NCBI GenBank assembly: GCA_050747745.1 | Contig: JBOGKM010000110.1 | Coordinates: 58,113 to 122,112, forward strand | Length of the DNA stretch: 64,000 bases | Direction of reading: 5' to 3' | From: SCQP01 sp050747745 | GTDB lineage: Bacteria > Acidobacteriota > Terriglobia > Terriglobales > SCQP01 | Shown: piece after piece, positions 56,899 through 64,000 of the stretch | How positions within the stretch are numbered: the stretch's first letter is position 1 | How the letters are laid out: each line of letters begins with the position of its first letter | The notes under the pieces: model-generated | Seen by the model: the letters and a program-made list of their open reading frames with translations, nothing else | Told to the model about the DNA's origin: nothing | Databases searched by the model: none | Program-made: the position numbers and the translations under genes

Positions 56899-59800
56899 TC
56901 ACACCTGCAGCACGTCGCCCTTGCGGGCCGCGAGCTTGTAGAGGATGGGGTTGATGCACAGGCCGAGGATCAGCGTCGACAGCATGCCGGTGACGATCAC
57001 CAGCGCGAACGGCCGCTGCGTATCGCTGCCGATGCCGTGCGACAGCGCCGCCGGCAGCAGGCCGAGGCAGGCCACCAGCGCGGTGATCATGATGGGTCGC
57101 AGCCGCAGTACGGCGGCGTCGATCGAGGCGGAAGTGATTTCCTGCCCCTGCAGGCGCAACTTATTGATGTAGGAGACGAGAATGACCGTTTCCTCCGCGG
57201 CCACGCCCGTGACCGCCAGCAAGCCCAGCGCGGACGACACGCTGAAGGGTGTGCCCGTCGCCCAGAGCGCGAACAGCGCGCCTTCCGGCAGCGACAGCAG
57301 CACGCCGATGGCGATCACCACCGGAAATTTAAAGTTGCCGTAGAGAATGAACAGGATCAGGAAAATCAGCAGGATCACCAGCGGCCCGACCACGGCGATC
57401 TGCTGGCGCGCGGCGACGAACTCGCTGTACTCTCCGCCCCAGACCATCCGATAGCCCTGCGGCAGATGGACGGTCTGGGCCAGCGCCGCCTTGCCGGCAT
57501 CCACGGCATGCTCCAAATCGCGTCCCTGGATGCTGTACTGCACTCCGACGTAGCGTTCGTTGTTCTCCCGGTAGATGAAGGAGGGGCTGTCCTGCTCGGT
57601 GATCGAGGCCAGCTCGCGCAGCGGAATTTGCTGGCCGCCGGGCGCCCCCACCAGTAGGCTGCCGATCGCTTGCGGGCTGGAACGGTATTGCGGCTCCATG
57701 CGCACCACCAGGTCGAACAGCTCCTCGCCGTGCACCACCTGGGTAACCGCAACCCCGCCCACGCCCGCCTCGACCACATCCTCCACGTCCGACACGTTGA
57801 TGCCGTAACGAGCGATGGCGGCGCGGTTGATATTCACCACGATGCTCGGCTGGCCCAGCTCCTTCACCACGGTCAGATCCGTGAAGCCGGGAACGGTGGA
57901 CAGCGTCTTGCGCACCTGAACGGCCAGCGTTTGCAGCTCCTCCAGGTTGGGACCGAACACTTTGACTGCCAGCGCGCTCTTCAGGCCGGTCAGCGCCTCG
58001 TCCACTGCATCTTCGGCGGGCTGGGTGTAATTGAAGATGATGCCGGGAAAAGCGGCAAAGCGCTTCTCCAGGCTGTCAATAAACTCCTGCTTGGTGTGGG
58101 CGGAACTTTTCTGCCAGGAGGGATCGTTGTACGGCTTGAGGCCCACGTAGAACTCGTCGTTGAAAAACCCGGTGGAATCCGTGCCGTCGTCGGGGCGCCC
58201 GAGCTCGCTGCCCACATCGGTGACCTGCGGGTACGACATGAGCACGTGGCGGATCTGCGGCGAGATGCGGCTGGCCTCCTCGAAGGAGATCGAATAGGGC
58301 ATGGTCGCCCGCACCCACAATGCGCCTTCGTCCATGTGCGGCATGAACTCGCCCCCGATGTGGGGCACCAGCGACAGCGACAGCCCGAACAGAATCACCA
58401 CCCCCACCAGCACCGGCGCCGGATGCCGCATGGACCATTGCACCTGCTTGCGATAGCCGCGCTTGATCCACTCCAGAGGCTTGTTCACCGTCAGCTTGAT
58501 GCCGCGTTTGAACCAGTAGGAGCTGAGCACCGGCACCAGCGTCAGGGTGATGATCAGCGAACCCACCAGCGCCATCGCCATGGTGTCGGCCATCGGGCGG
58601 AACAGGCGGCCGCTCTCGCCGGTGAGGGCGTAAATCGGCAGGTAGGCCGCAATCATCACCGCCACCGAAAAGAAAATCGGCCGGTCCACATCTTTGGCGG
58701 CAGTGATGATCAGCTCGGTGAGCTTGTACTGCTGGCCGTGCCGGTCCTCCATCTCGCGATAGATGTTCTCCATCATGATGACGGTGCCGTCAATAATGAT
58801 GCCGAAGTCTATGGCGCCGATCGAGAGCAGGTTCGCGGAAATGCCCCAGGCGTGCAAAAAAATGAACGCAAACAGCAGCGCCAGCGGAATCGTCAGCGCG
58901 ATGATCACCGCCGCGCGCACGCTCACCAGCAGCAGGATGAGAATGATCAGCACCAGGATGATGCCATGCAGCAGGTTGCCCTCGACGGTATCAATCGTGA
59001 GGTTCACCAGGCCGGTGCGGTCGTAGTAGGGGTCGATTTTGACGTCCGGCGGAAGCTCGCGGTTCAGCTCGGCGGTTTTCGCCTCCACCGCCTTGAGCAC
59101 GTCCTGGGCGTGGGCCCCGCGGCGCATCATGATCACGCCTTCGACCGCATCGTTGCTTTTGTCGAAGCCGAACTCGCCCAGCCGCGGCGCGTGCCCGATG
59201 ACGACCTGGGCCACGTCATGCACGTACACCGGAGCTCCCTGATTGCTGGCGACCACGACGTCGCCGATATCCTGACGATCGGTGACCAGGCCGTTGGCGC
59301 GCACATAATAGAACTGGCCGCCTTGGGAGTAGAACCCGCCGCCCGTATTCTCGTTGTTGTTCGCCAGCGCCGCCATCACCTCGGGCACGGTCACGTGATA
59401 GTTGGCCAGCCGCACCGGATCGAGCAGCACCTGGTACTGCATGGTGGTGCCCCCGAAGCCGCTGTCGTCGGCCACGCCGGGAATGGATTTATAGGCGCGC
59501 TCCAGCGTCCAGGTTTCGATCGTATGCAGATCCTGCGCGCTGCGATCGGGACTCTGCAGCACGTAGCGGTAGATGATGCCGCTGGGGGGCGACATCGGCG
59601 ACATGCTCGGCGTGACGCCGTTGGGCAGCGTCGCCTGAGCGAAACGCTGGAACACCAGTTCGCGGTTGAAATAGGGGTCGGTGGAATCGGTAAACGTCAG
59701 GGTGATGTCGCTCAGCCCGTAGAGCGAGATCGAGCGCATGTAGGTCAGGTTGGGGATGCCGTTCATGGCCAGCTCGAGCGGCAGCGTGATCAGTCGCTCG

Positions 59801-59982
59801 ATTTCCAGCGGACTATGCCCCGGCCACTGGGTGATGATCTCGACCATCGGCGGCGAGAGGTTGGGATAGGCCTCGATCGGCATGTTGCGGAACGAGACCA
59901 CCCCGCCGATGATCAGCAGCACCATCAGCAGCAGTACCAGGAAACGGTTGTGGAGGGCCGCTTGGACGATGCGATTGATCAT
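56899..59982 (-). CDS. czcA: Heavy-metal-type RND efflux pump (CzcA/CusA family)
   Basis: The 1027-residue protein has the twelve-helix RND layout. Marker text: NRFLVLLLMVLLIIGGVVSF (TM1), IEAYPNLSPPMVEI, ITLPLELAMNGIPNLTYMRSIS, the heavy-metal motif IDFGIIIDGTVIMMEN (D-F-G-x4-D-G ... E) in TM4, and GVAAEETVILVSYI in the C-terminal half. The D-x6-D-x6-E pattern separates it from drug-type RND pumps. It is the inner-membrane part of a CzcCBA tripartite pump; the metal cannot be read from sequence alone. Confidence 0.9.
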   Translation of the reverse strand: MINRIVQAALHNRFLVLLLMVLLIIGGVVSFRNMPIEAYPNLSPPMVEIITQWPGHSPLEIERLITLPLELAMNGIPNLTYMRSISLYGLSDITLTFTDSTDPYFNRELVFQRFAQATLPNGVTPSMSPMSPPSGIIYRYVLQSPDRSAQDLHTIETWTLERAYKSIPGVADDSGFGGTTMQYQVLLDPVRLANYHVTVPEVMAALANNNENTGGGFYSQGGQFYYVRANGLVTDRQDIGDVVVASNQGAPVYVHDVAQVVIGHAPRLGEFGFDKSNDAVEGVIMMRRGAHAQDVLKAVEAKTAELNRELPPDVKIDPYYDRTGLVNLTIDTVEGNLLHGIILVLIILILLLVSVRAAVIIALTIPLALLFAFIFLHAWGISANLLSIGAIDFGIIIDGTVIMMENIYREMEDRHGQQYKLTELIITAAKDVDRPIFFSVAVMIAAYLPIYALTGESGRLFRPMADTMAMALVGSLIITLTLVPVLSSYWFKRGIKLTVNKPLEWIKRGYRKQVQWSMRHPAPVLVGVVILFGLSLSLVPHIGGEFMPHMDEGALWVRATMPYSISFEEASRISPQIRHVLMSYPQVTDVGSELGRPDDGTDSTGFFNDEFYVGLKPYNDPSWQKSSAHTKQEFIDSLEKRFAAFPGIIFNYTQPAEDAVDEALTGLKSALAVKVFGPNLEELQTLAVQVRKTLSTVPGFTDLTVVKELGQPSIVVNINRAAIARYGINVSDVEDVVEAGVGGVAVTQVVHGEELFDLVVRMEPQYRSSPQAIGSLLVGAPGGQQIPLRELASITEQDSPSFIYRENNERYVGVQYSIQGRDLEHAVDAGKAALAQTVHLPQGYRMVWGGEYSEFVAARQQIAVVGPLVILLIFLILFILYGNFKFPVVIAIGVLLSLPEGALFALWATGTPFSVSSALGLLAVTGVAAEETVILVSYINKLRLQGQEITSASIDAAVLRLRPIMITALVACLGLLPAALSHGIGSDTQRPFALVIVTGMLSTLILGLCINPILYKLAARKGDVLQV

Positions 59983-59994
59983 GGAGGCGCGCGC

Positions 59995-61152
59995 TTACTG
60001 CTGGAAGGTGGTGGCGAACTGGACGAAGATGCCGCCGTTGGCGACGACGTTTTGTCCCGGCTGCAGTCCGGAAGTGATCTCGGTGTAGCCCTTTTCCGAC
60101 GGTCCGATCGCGACCGTGTGATGGGCGAAATGGTTGGCGCCATCCGTCTGCACGTAGACGAACGGCACGTTCTGGGCGTCGCGCAACACGGCGGCGTTGG
60201 GCACGACCACGATGTTTTTCAACACCCCCGCGGTCACCGTGGCCGTGACGAACATCGCCTTTTTCAGCTCGCCTTGCGGGTTGCGCGTGGCGATGCGCGC
60301 CTGCAGCGTCCGCGTGGTGGGATCGAGCGCCGGACTGAGGTATTGGATGCGGCCGCGGAAGGCGCCCGGATACGCATCGCTGGAAATGCTCACTGGATCG
60401 CCTACATGCACGTAGGGCAGATCGCTTTGATAAACGTTCGCCAGCACCCAGACCGTGCCCATGTTGCTGATCACAAAGCACTGGGTGGCGTTGGCCGACA
60501 GCAACTGGCCGGGGGCCACGTCCCGCTCGACGATCTCGCCGCTGATGGGCGCGCGCAGCGGCAGTTGCGGGCTGGCGCTGCTTACGCTGGCCGGTGTGGG
60601 GTTGGAAAAGCCGAGGATGCGCAGCGCGGCTTCGGCGCTGGTCAGGTCGGCTTCCGCCTGGCTGTAGGTGGTTTCGTCCTGCTGCAACTGGGCTTGCGGA
60701 ATGGCGTGATGCTCGTACAAATCCTCGTCGCGGCGCTGGACTTTTTGGGCGAGTGCGGCCGCCTCGGAGTCTTTCAGATACATGTCCCGGTCCTGCGCGA
60801 AATCGTTGCTGGTGACCAGCAGCAGCGCCTCGCCCTGGGTGACATGCTCGCCCGGAACCACCAGGATGCGGTCCACCGGGCCGCTCACCAGGCTGAGCAC
60901 CGGCGTGGTGAGGAACTGGTCGTAGTCGACGTTGCCGGCGAGCCGCAACTGGCGCGGCCACGTGGCCAGCTTGGCGGCGACCACCTGCACATGCCGCATT
61001 TGTGCCATCGGGATCGTCACCAGCGTCGCTTTGGCGAACGCCCCCCCGTTGGCGTCCATTTTGGCCGCCTGGGCGCCGCCGCATCCGGCCTGCGTCATTC
61101 CCAAGCCGAGCGCCAGCGCCGTTCCCAACCACAATGCACGTGAACGCTTCAT
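59995..61152 (-). CDS. Periplasmic adaptor of the RND pump (CzcB type)
   Basis: The 385-residue protein has a lipoprotein leader (ALALGLGMTQAGC, Cys24), a membrane-fusion core with lipoyl halves (LVSGPVDRILVVPGEHVTQGEALLLV; RAPISGEIVERDVAPGQLLSA), a helical hairpin (QAQLQQDETTYSQAEADLTSAEAALR) and beta-barrel/MPD parts near the C-terminus (AAVLRDAQNVPFVYVQTDG). It links CzcA to the outer-membrane channel. It overlaps the outer-membrane gene by four bases and precedes czcA by 12. Confidence 0.88.
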   Translation of the reverse strand: MKRSRALWLGTALALGLGMTQAGCGGAQAAKMDANGGAFAKATLVTIPMAQMRHVQVVAAKLATWPRQLRLAGNVDYDQFLTTPVLSLVSGPVDRILVVPGEHVTQGEALLLVTSNDFAQDRDMYLKDSEAAALAQKVQRRDEDLYEHHAIPQAQLQQDETTYSQAEADLTSAEAALRILGFSNPTPASVSSASPQLPLRAPISGEIVERDVAPGQLLSANATQCFVISNMGTVWVLANVYQSDLPYVHVGDPVSISSDAYPGAFRGRIQYLSPALDPTTRTLQARIATRNPQGELKKAMFVTATVTAGVLKNIVVVPNAAVLRDAQNVPFVYVQTDGANHFAHHTVAIGPSEKGYTEITSGLQPGQNVVANGGIFVQFATTFQQ

Positions 61153-62444
61153 GGCAGGCTCCTTGTGCCTACGGCTTCCTTCAACTGTTCCACGGCCAGC
61201 ATGTAAGTCGCCACCGCCTGGCGATAGCCCAATTCCGTCGAGCGATAGGTGCGTTCAGCATCGAGCAGATCGAGCAGGCTGCTGGCCCCCCGCTTATAGG
61301 CGTACTGGCGGATGGTCAACGCCTGTTGCGCCTGCGTGCGATACCCGGAGGTATACAGCTTCACCACCGAAGCCCCCTGTTGCACCGCCTGGTAGGCCGT
61401 GGCGACGTCGGCCAGAACTTGATCGTTGGCTGCGCGCTCGATGTCCTCGGCTTGGACGGTGGCGGCGGCGGTGCGGGCAATCTCGCCCTGATTGCGGTCG
61501 AAAACCGGAATATCAATGCTGAACAGAAAGCCGATGTTGTTCGCCGCCGAGACGTGCGTGTACTGCGCCGTGGTGGTGAGATCGCGCTTCCCATCCGCCA
61601 TCGCCAGCTGATGCTGCCCCTGCGCCGCAAGGATGCCCGCGCGGGCGGCCTGGAGATCCGGGCGATCCTTCAGGGCCAGCAGCTTCATGTCTTCCAGGTT
61701 GCCCTGCACCGGTTGAAACTGCAGCGAACCCGCCAGGGTGAAATTGTTGGCCAGTACCCCCATGCCCACCTGCTGCTCCAGTTGCGTGCGTGCCTGCTGC
61801 AGCGCCAGTTGGGCTCCGGTAACGGTGGTCTGAAACTGCAATTGTTGCAGCTTGATCGCGTCCAGATCGGCTAGGCTGATGGCGCCTGCCCGGTAGCGAT
61901 CCTGGCTGATCTGGACCGTGTTTTGCCAGCTCGCTAAGTCCTGCCGCGCAAACTGCAGGCTGGATTTGGCCAGCAGCGCCGCCAAATACGCCTGCGCGAC
62001 GGCGAAATCCAGTCCGCGCAAGCTGTCTTTGGTCTCCTCCTGCACCACCGTGGTGGCCTCGCGGGCGGCCCGCATCCGCGCCTGGCGCTTGTGGCCGCGT
62101 TCGATGGTATAGCCCACGCTGGCGTCAAACTCGGTACTGTTGTTCAGGTAACTGGAGTTGAAGTCGTGGGGATCGAACAAGGGCACAAATAACGCATCCC
62201 AGGCCAGCACCGGGTTGGGCCGCAGGCTGGCCGTCACCTCTTCGGCCTTGCTTTGCGGGATGTTTTCGCGCGCTGCGGCCAGTGCCGGCGAATGCTGCTG
62301 GGCCAATTGCAGGGCTTGGTCCAGCGTCAGCGCCGGTCCCAACGGCGGCGGAATGGTGGCGCCACCCGCCTGTGCGGCCGCGCCTATAGACAGACCTAAG
62401 CCTAACAAGGCTAAGGAAAGCCAACGCACATATCCCCTGCACAT
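61149..62444 (-). CDS. TolC-like outer membrane efflux protein (CzcC type)
   Basis: I use ATG 62444 (MCRGYVRWLSLALLGLGLSIGAAAQA) to give a signal peptide; an ATG at 62489 is possible. The 431-residue protein has two OEP halves rich in heptad-like helices: LTLDQALQLAQQHSPALAAARENI and LKDRPDLQAARAGILAAQGQHQLAMADGKRDLT, with IPVFDRNQGEIARTAAATVQAEDIER before the second hairpin. It forms the exit duct of the efflux pump. It is the first gene of the CzcCBA operon. Confidence 0.88.
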   Translation of the reverse strand: MCRGYVRWLSLALLGLGLSIGAAAQAGGATIPPPLGPALTLDQALQLAQQHSPALAAARENIPQSKAEEVTASLRPNPVLAWDALFVPLFDPHDFNSSYLNNSTEFDASVGYTIERGHKRQARMRAAREATTVVQEETKDSLRGLDFAVAQAYLAALLAKSSLQFARQDLASWQNTVQISQDRYRAGAISLADLDAIKLQQLQFQTTVTGAQLALQQARTQLEQQVGMGVLANNFTLAGSLQFQPVQGNLEDMKLLALKDRPDLQAARAGILAAQGQHQLAMADGKRDLTTTAQYTHVSAANNIGFLFSIDIPVFDRNQGEIARTAAATVQAEDIERAANDQVLADVATAYQAVQQGASVVKLYTSGYRTQAQQALTIRQYAYKRGASSLLDLLDAERTYRSTELGYRQAVATYMLAVEQLKEAVGTRSLP

Positions 62445-62511
62445 AATAATGCGATAGATGACCGGCTCTTCCCGCACCAGCGGGACCAAACCTCCGACGT
62501 GGAGGCAACGG

Positions 62512-63945
62512 TTATGGTTTCAATAATTTATTCACGGCGCCTGCCGCTCCCGCCCCCACCGGCGGCGTGGTGGTGAATTCCTGCAGTTTCGCCTCGATGC
62601 GCCCCCGCACCCAGTGCGGATCCCACCATTCGATCGGGTTCACCGGCACGCCGTCGAGCAGCATGCCGAAGTGTAGGTGGTCGCCGGCCGCCAGCCCGGT
62701 GGAATCGCTGTGCGCAATGATCTGGCCCTTGGTGACCATTTCGCCCGGCTTGACCTCGAAATCGTTGAGGTGAGCGTACAGCGACATCAGCCCGTAGCCG
62801 TGATCGATCAGGATGCAGTTGCCGTAAATGCCGAAATATTTGGTCCAGACCACCCGCCCCGCGTTGGCCGCTGGCACCGGCGTGTGCCGCACCGCGGCTA
62901 GGTCGTAGCCGAGGTGGGATTCATGATCGACCACCTTGCCGTCATAAATATAGGTGCGGAAATCGGCAAATCGGGCTTCCACCTTCGAGTCCTTCAGTTG
63001 CAGGAACGCGCCGTGCCAGAGGAACTGGTGCGCCGTCTGCCGCGAGGCCTCCACCAACTGTTCCGCCTCGGTGCGGCGTAGATCGCGGTTGACCTCGAGA
63101 AAATCCTGCAGCGGAGAGGGCTCCTGCTTCAAACTCGGCATGTTGGCGATGATGGGCATGACCACGCGCTGAATGAAGGCGTCGGTGATGACCATGCTGC
63201 GTTGGCGATACTTCATCAGCGAGATCGCCACCGGCAGCGAGGCCGTGGTCTGGTTGCCGGCGCCATCCCGGGCGATCAGTTCGGCCTGGGTGCCGGCGGG
63301 AGCGTTGTAAGGGTAGGCGAAAAAACAAAACATCGTCGTGCCCGCGCCCGATGGGCTGGCATGGGGCAGCTCGTAGCCGGGAAAGAATTTCCCGTCGATC
63401 TCGACCCCCGATTGCGTGGTTCCCTGCGAGACATCGTACACATCCACGGCCGTCCCGCCCTGGTTGAGGTAGATTTGCGAGCTGAGCGAGTACACCCGCG
63501 GCGGCACGCTGCTGACGGTGAGCGAGCGCTCAAAGCTCGCCTGGCTGCCGCGCAGGTTGGCGCTGCGGGCGCTGACCACCAGTTGGGCCGGACCATCATC
63601 CAGGCCGTGCAAATCGGCCCGGCCTGCCTGGAAGGCAAAATGCACCACTACGGGGCTGTCGCCGCTGCTAAACCACCGCCGTCGTGGCACAAACGTGTGG
63701 CGCGCGATGAAAATCTGTTTGCCGTTCTGGAGGTAGTGGGCCGAGACCGTGGCCACCCCTGCCGAGGACTGGAATTCGAAGCTCAGCAGCTTATGCTCTC
63801 CCACCGCGGCGGGCATCTCTGCGGCGGTAATCTGCGGCGCCGAGCCGCGAAACCAGGCGTAGCCGAAGGCGATGATGATCAGCAGGATGACGATGACGGC
63901 GAGATTGCGCAGGCCTTGCGAGGGCGGAGTGTCGAGACTGGGCAC
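62512..63945 (-). CDS. Membrane-anchored M23 (LytM-type) peptidase
   Basis: Starting with GTG, the 477-residue protein has one N-terminal membrane helix (LAVIVILLIIIAFGYAW) and a large periplasmic part with beta-rich repeats (to about 320). The C-terminal ~120 residues are an M23 domain: HESHLGYDLAAV (H-x3-D), KYFGIYGNCILIDHGYGLMSLYAHLND and DHLHFGMLLDGVPVNPIEWWDP, the HxH zinc site. It cuts peptide crosslinks in the wall. A TATAAT at 63981-63986 lies ahead of the start. Confidence 0.88.
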   Translation of the reverse strand: MPSLDTPPSQGLRNLAVIVILLIIIAFGYAWFRGSAPQITAAEMPAAVGEHKLLSFEFQSSAGVATVSAHYLQNGKQIFIARHTFVPRRRWFSSGDSPVVVHFAFQAGRADLHGLDDGPAQLVVSARSANLRGSQASFERSLTVSSVPPRVYSLSSQIYLNQGGTAVDVYDVSQGTTQSGVEIDGKFFPGYELPHASPSGAGTTMFCFFAYPYNAPAGTQAELIARDGAGNQTTASLPVAISLMKYRQRSMVITDAFIQRVVMPIIANMPSLKQEPSPLQDFLEVNRDLRRTEAEQLVEASRQTAHQFLWHGAFLQLKDSKVEARFADFRTYIYDGKVVDHESHLGYDLAAVRHTPVPAANAGRVVWTKYFGIYGNCILIDHGYGLMSLYAHLNDFEVKPGEMVTKGQIIAHSDSTGLAAGDHLHFGMLLDGVPVNPIEWWDPHWVRGRIEAKLQEFTTTPPVGAGAAGAVNKLLKP

Positions 63946-63980
63946 AGCAGGTGATCCTTGGCGAGCGGGAGTAACTCTGG

Positions 63981-63986
63981 ATTATA
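63981..63986 (-). promoter_or_regulatory. -10 element of the M23 peptidase gene
   Basis: On the minus strand TATAAT occurs 36 bases before the GTG start. The matching -35 would lie at about 64003 or beyond, outside the window. The hexamer alone is an exact consensus match in G+C-rich surroundings. Confidence 0.5.
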
Positions 63987-64000
63987 GCGCGCCGGACCGC

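Noticed and set aside
57670..61143. A 1157-codon open frame on the plus strand opposite the efflux pump genes
   Set aside because: It runs antisense to czcA and czcB, is rich in H, R, Q and D as antisense frames in G+C-rich genes are, and has no recognisable motif. The minus-strand genes carry all family motifs.
1..64000. CRISPR arrays, insertion sequences, prophage, tRNA or rRNA genes
   Set aside because: I found no regularly spaced direct repeats, no transposase-like frames with terminal repeats, no phage structural genes and no cloverleaf-like or rRNA-like stretch; XerC is a housekeeping recombinase here.

Overview
The window is about 64 kb of very G+C-rich bacterial chromosome, densely packed with genes and read on both strands, with many 1-14 base overlaps between neighbours. 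It has no rRNA or tRNA gene, CRISPR array, insertion sequence or prophage that I can see. Several traits point to the phylum Acidobacteriota: a PadR regulator next to a (decayed) ADOP-type ABC permease, an elongation factor P whose tip loop reads TPGNLRAF, several sigma-54 regulators, and an outer membrane with heavy-metal RND efflux. The cell is a flagellated diderm. The phylum is an inference; no marker rRNA is present.

Layout. 1-1.9 kb: end of a flagellar cluster (FliN-like switch protein, then a zinc-finger plus MshEN protein). 1.9-12 kb: mixed housekeeping and redox genes, including a four-gene overlapping glutaredoxin/reductase/DUF488/cupin unit, a histone-H1-like protein, and an operon of a membrane protein, a fusion of a ribosome-hibernation-like domain with a sigma-factor-like domain, and an MltD-type lytic transglycosylase. 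12-20 kb: acyP, apt, rlmB, PadR with a deleted permease pseudogene, efp, pckA, a LytS-type kinase, ribA and glycerate kinase. 20.5-21.4 kb: a decayed gene. 21.4-31.7 kb: two sigma-54 regulator loci, a BNR-propeller protein, an OmpA-like protein with Ig-like domains, and a membrane histidine kinase. 31.7-38 kb: uracil-DNA glycosylase, ferredoxin, deacetylase, fabI, trmFO, xerC, a zinc ribbon and a PAP2 phosphatase.

38-52.7 kb is the flagellar region. A 14-gene block on the minus strand runs fliD-fliS-fliT-like-receiver-flgF-flgG-flgA-flgH-flgI-flgJ-flgM-flgN-flgK-flgL. Upstream of it lie fliC and a TPR glycosyltransferase on the minus strand, and a divergent flbD-motA-motB operon. FlgM (anti-sigma-28) is encoded here, and sigma-28-type promoters stand in front of both fliC and flbD-motA-motB. 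52.8-56 kb: an OmpR-type regulator with a stand-alone 63-residue DHp peptide, then a heptose-kinase-like GHMP protein with a glycosyltransferase. 56-64 kb: a thioredoxin lipoprotein, a CzcCBA-type efflux operon and an M23 peptidase.

The most notable signals are: (i) a palindrome ATTAG-N6-CTAA(T/G), present three times and each time intergenic, in front of the OmpA/sigma-54 regulator pair, the glycosyltransferase/flbD-motAB pair and the heptose kinase operon; (ii) the HPF-like/sigma-like fusion; (iii) two response-regulator receivers whose phospho-acceptor aspartate is glutamate; (iv) orphan DHp-like proteins, one with and one without its histidine; and (v) an elongation factor P with asparagine at the modified tip position.
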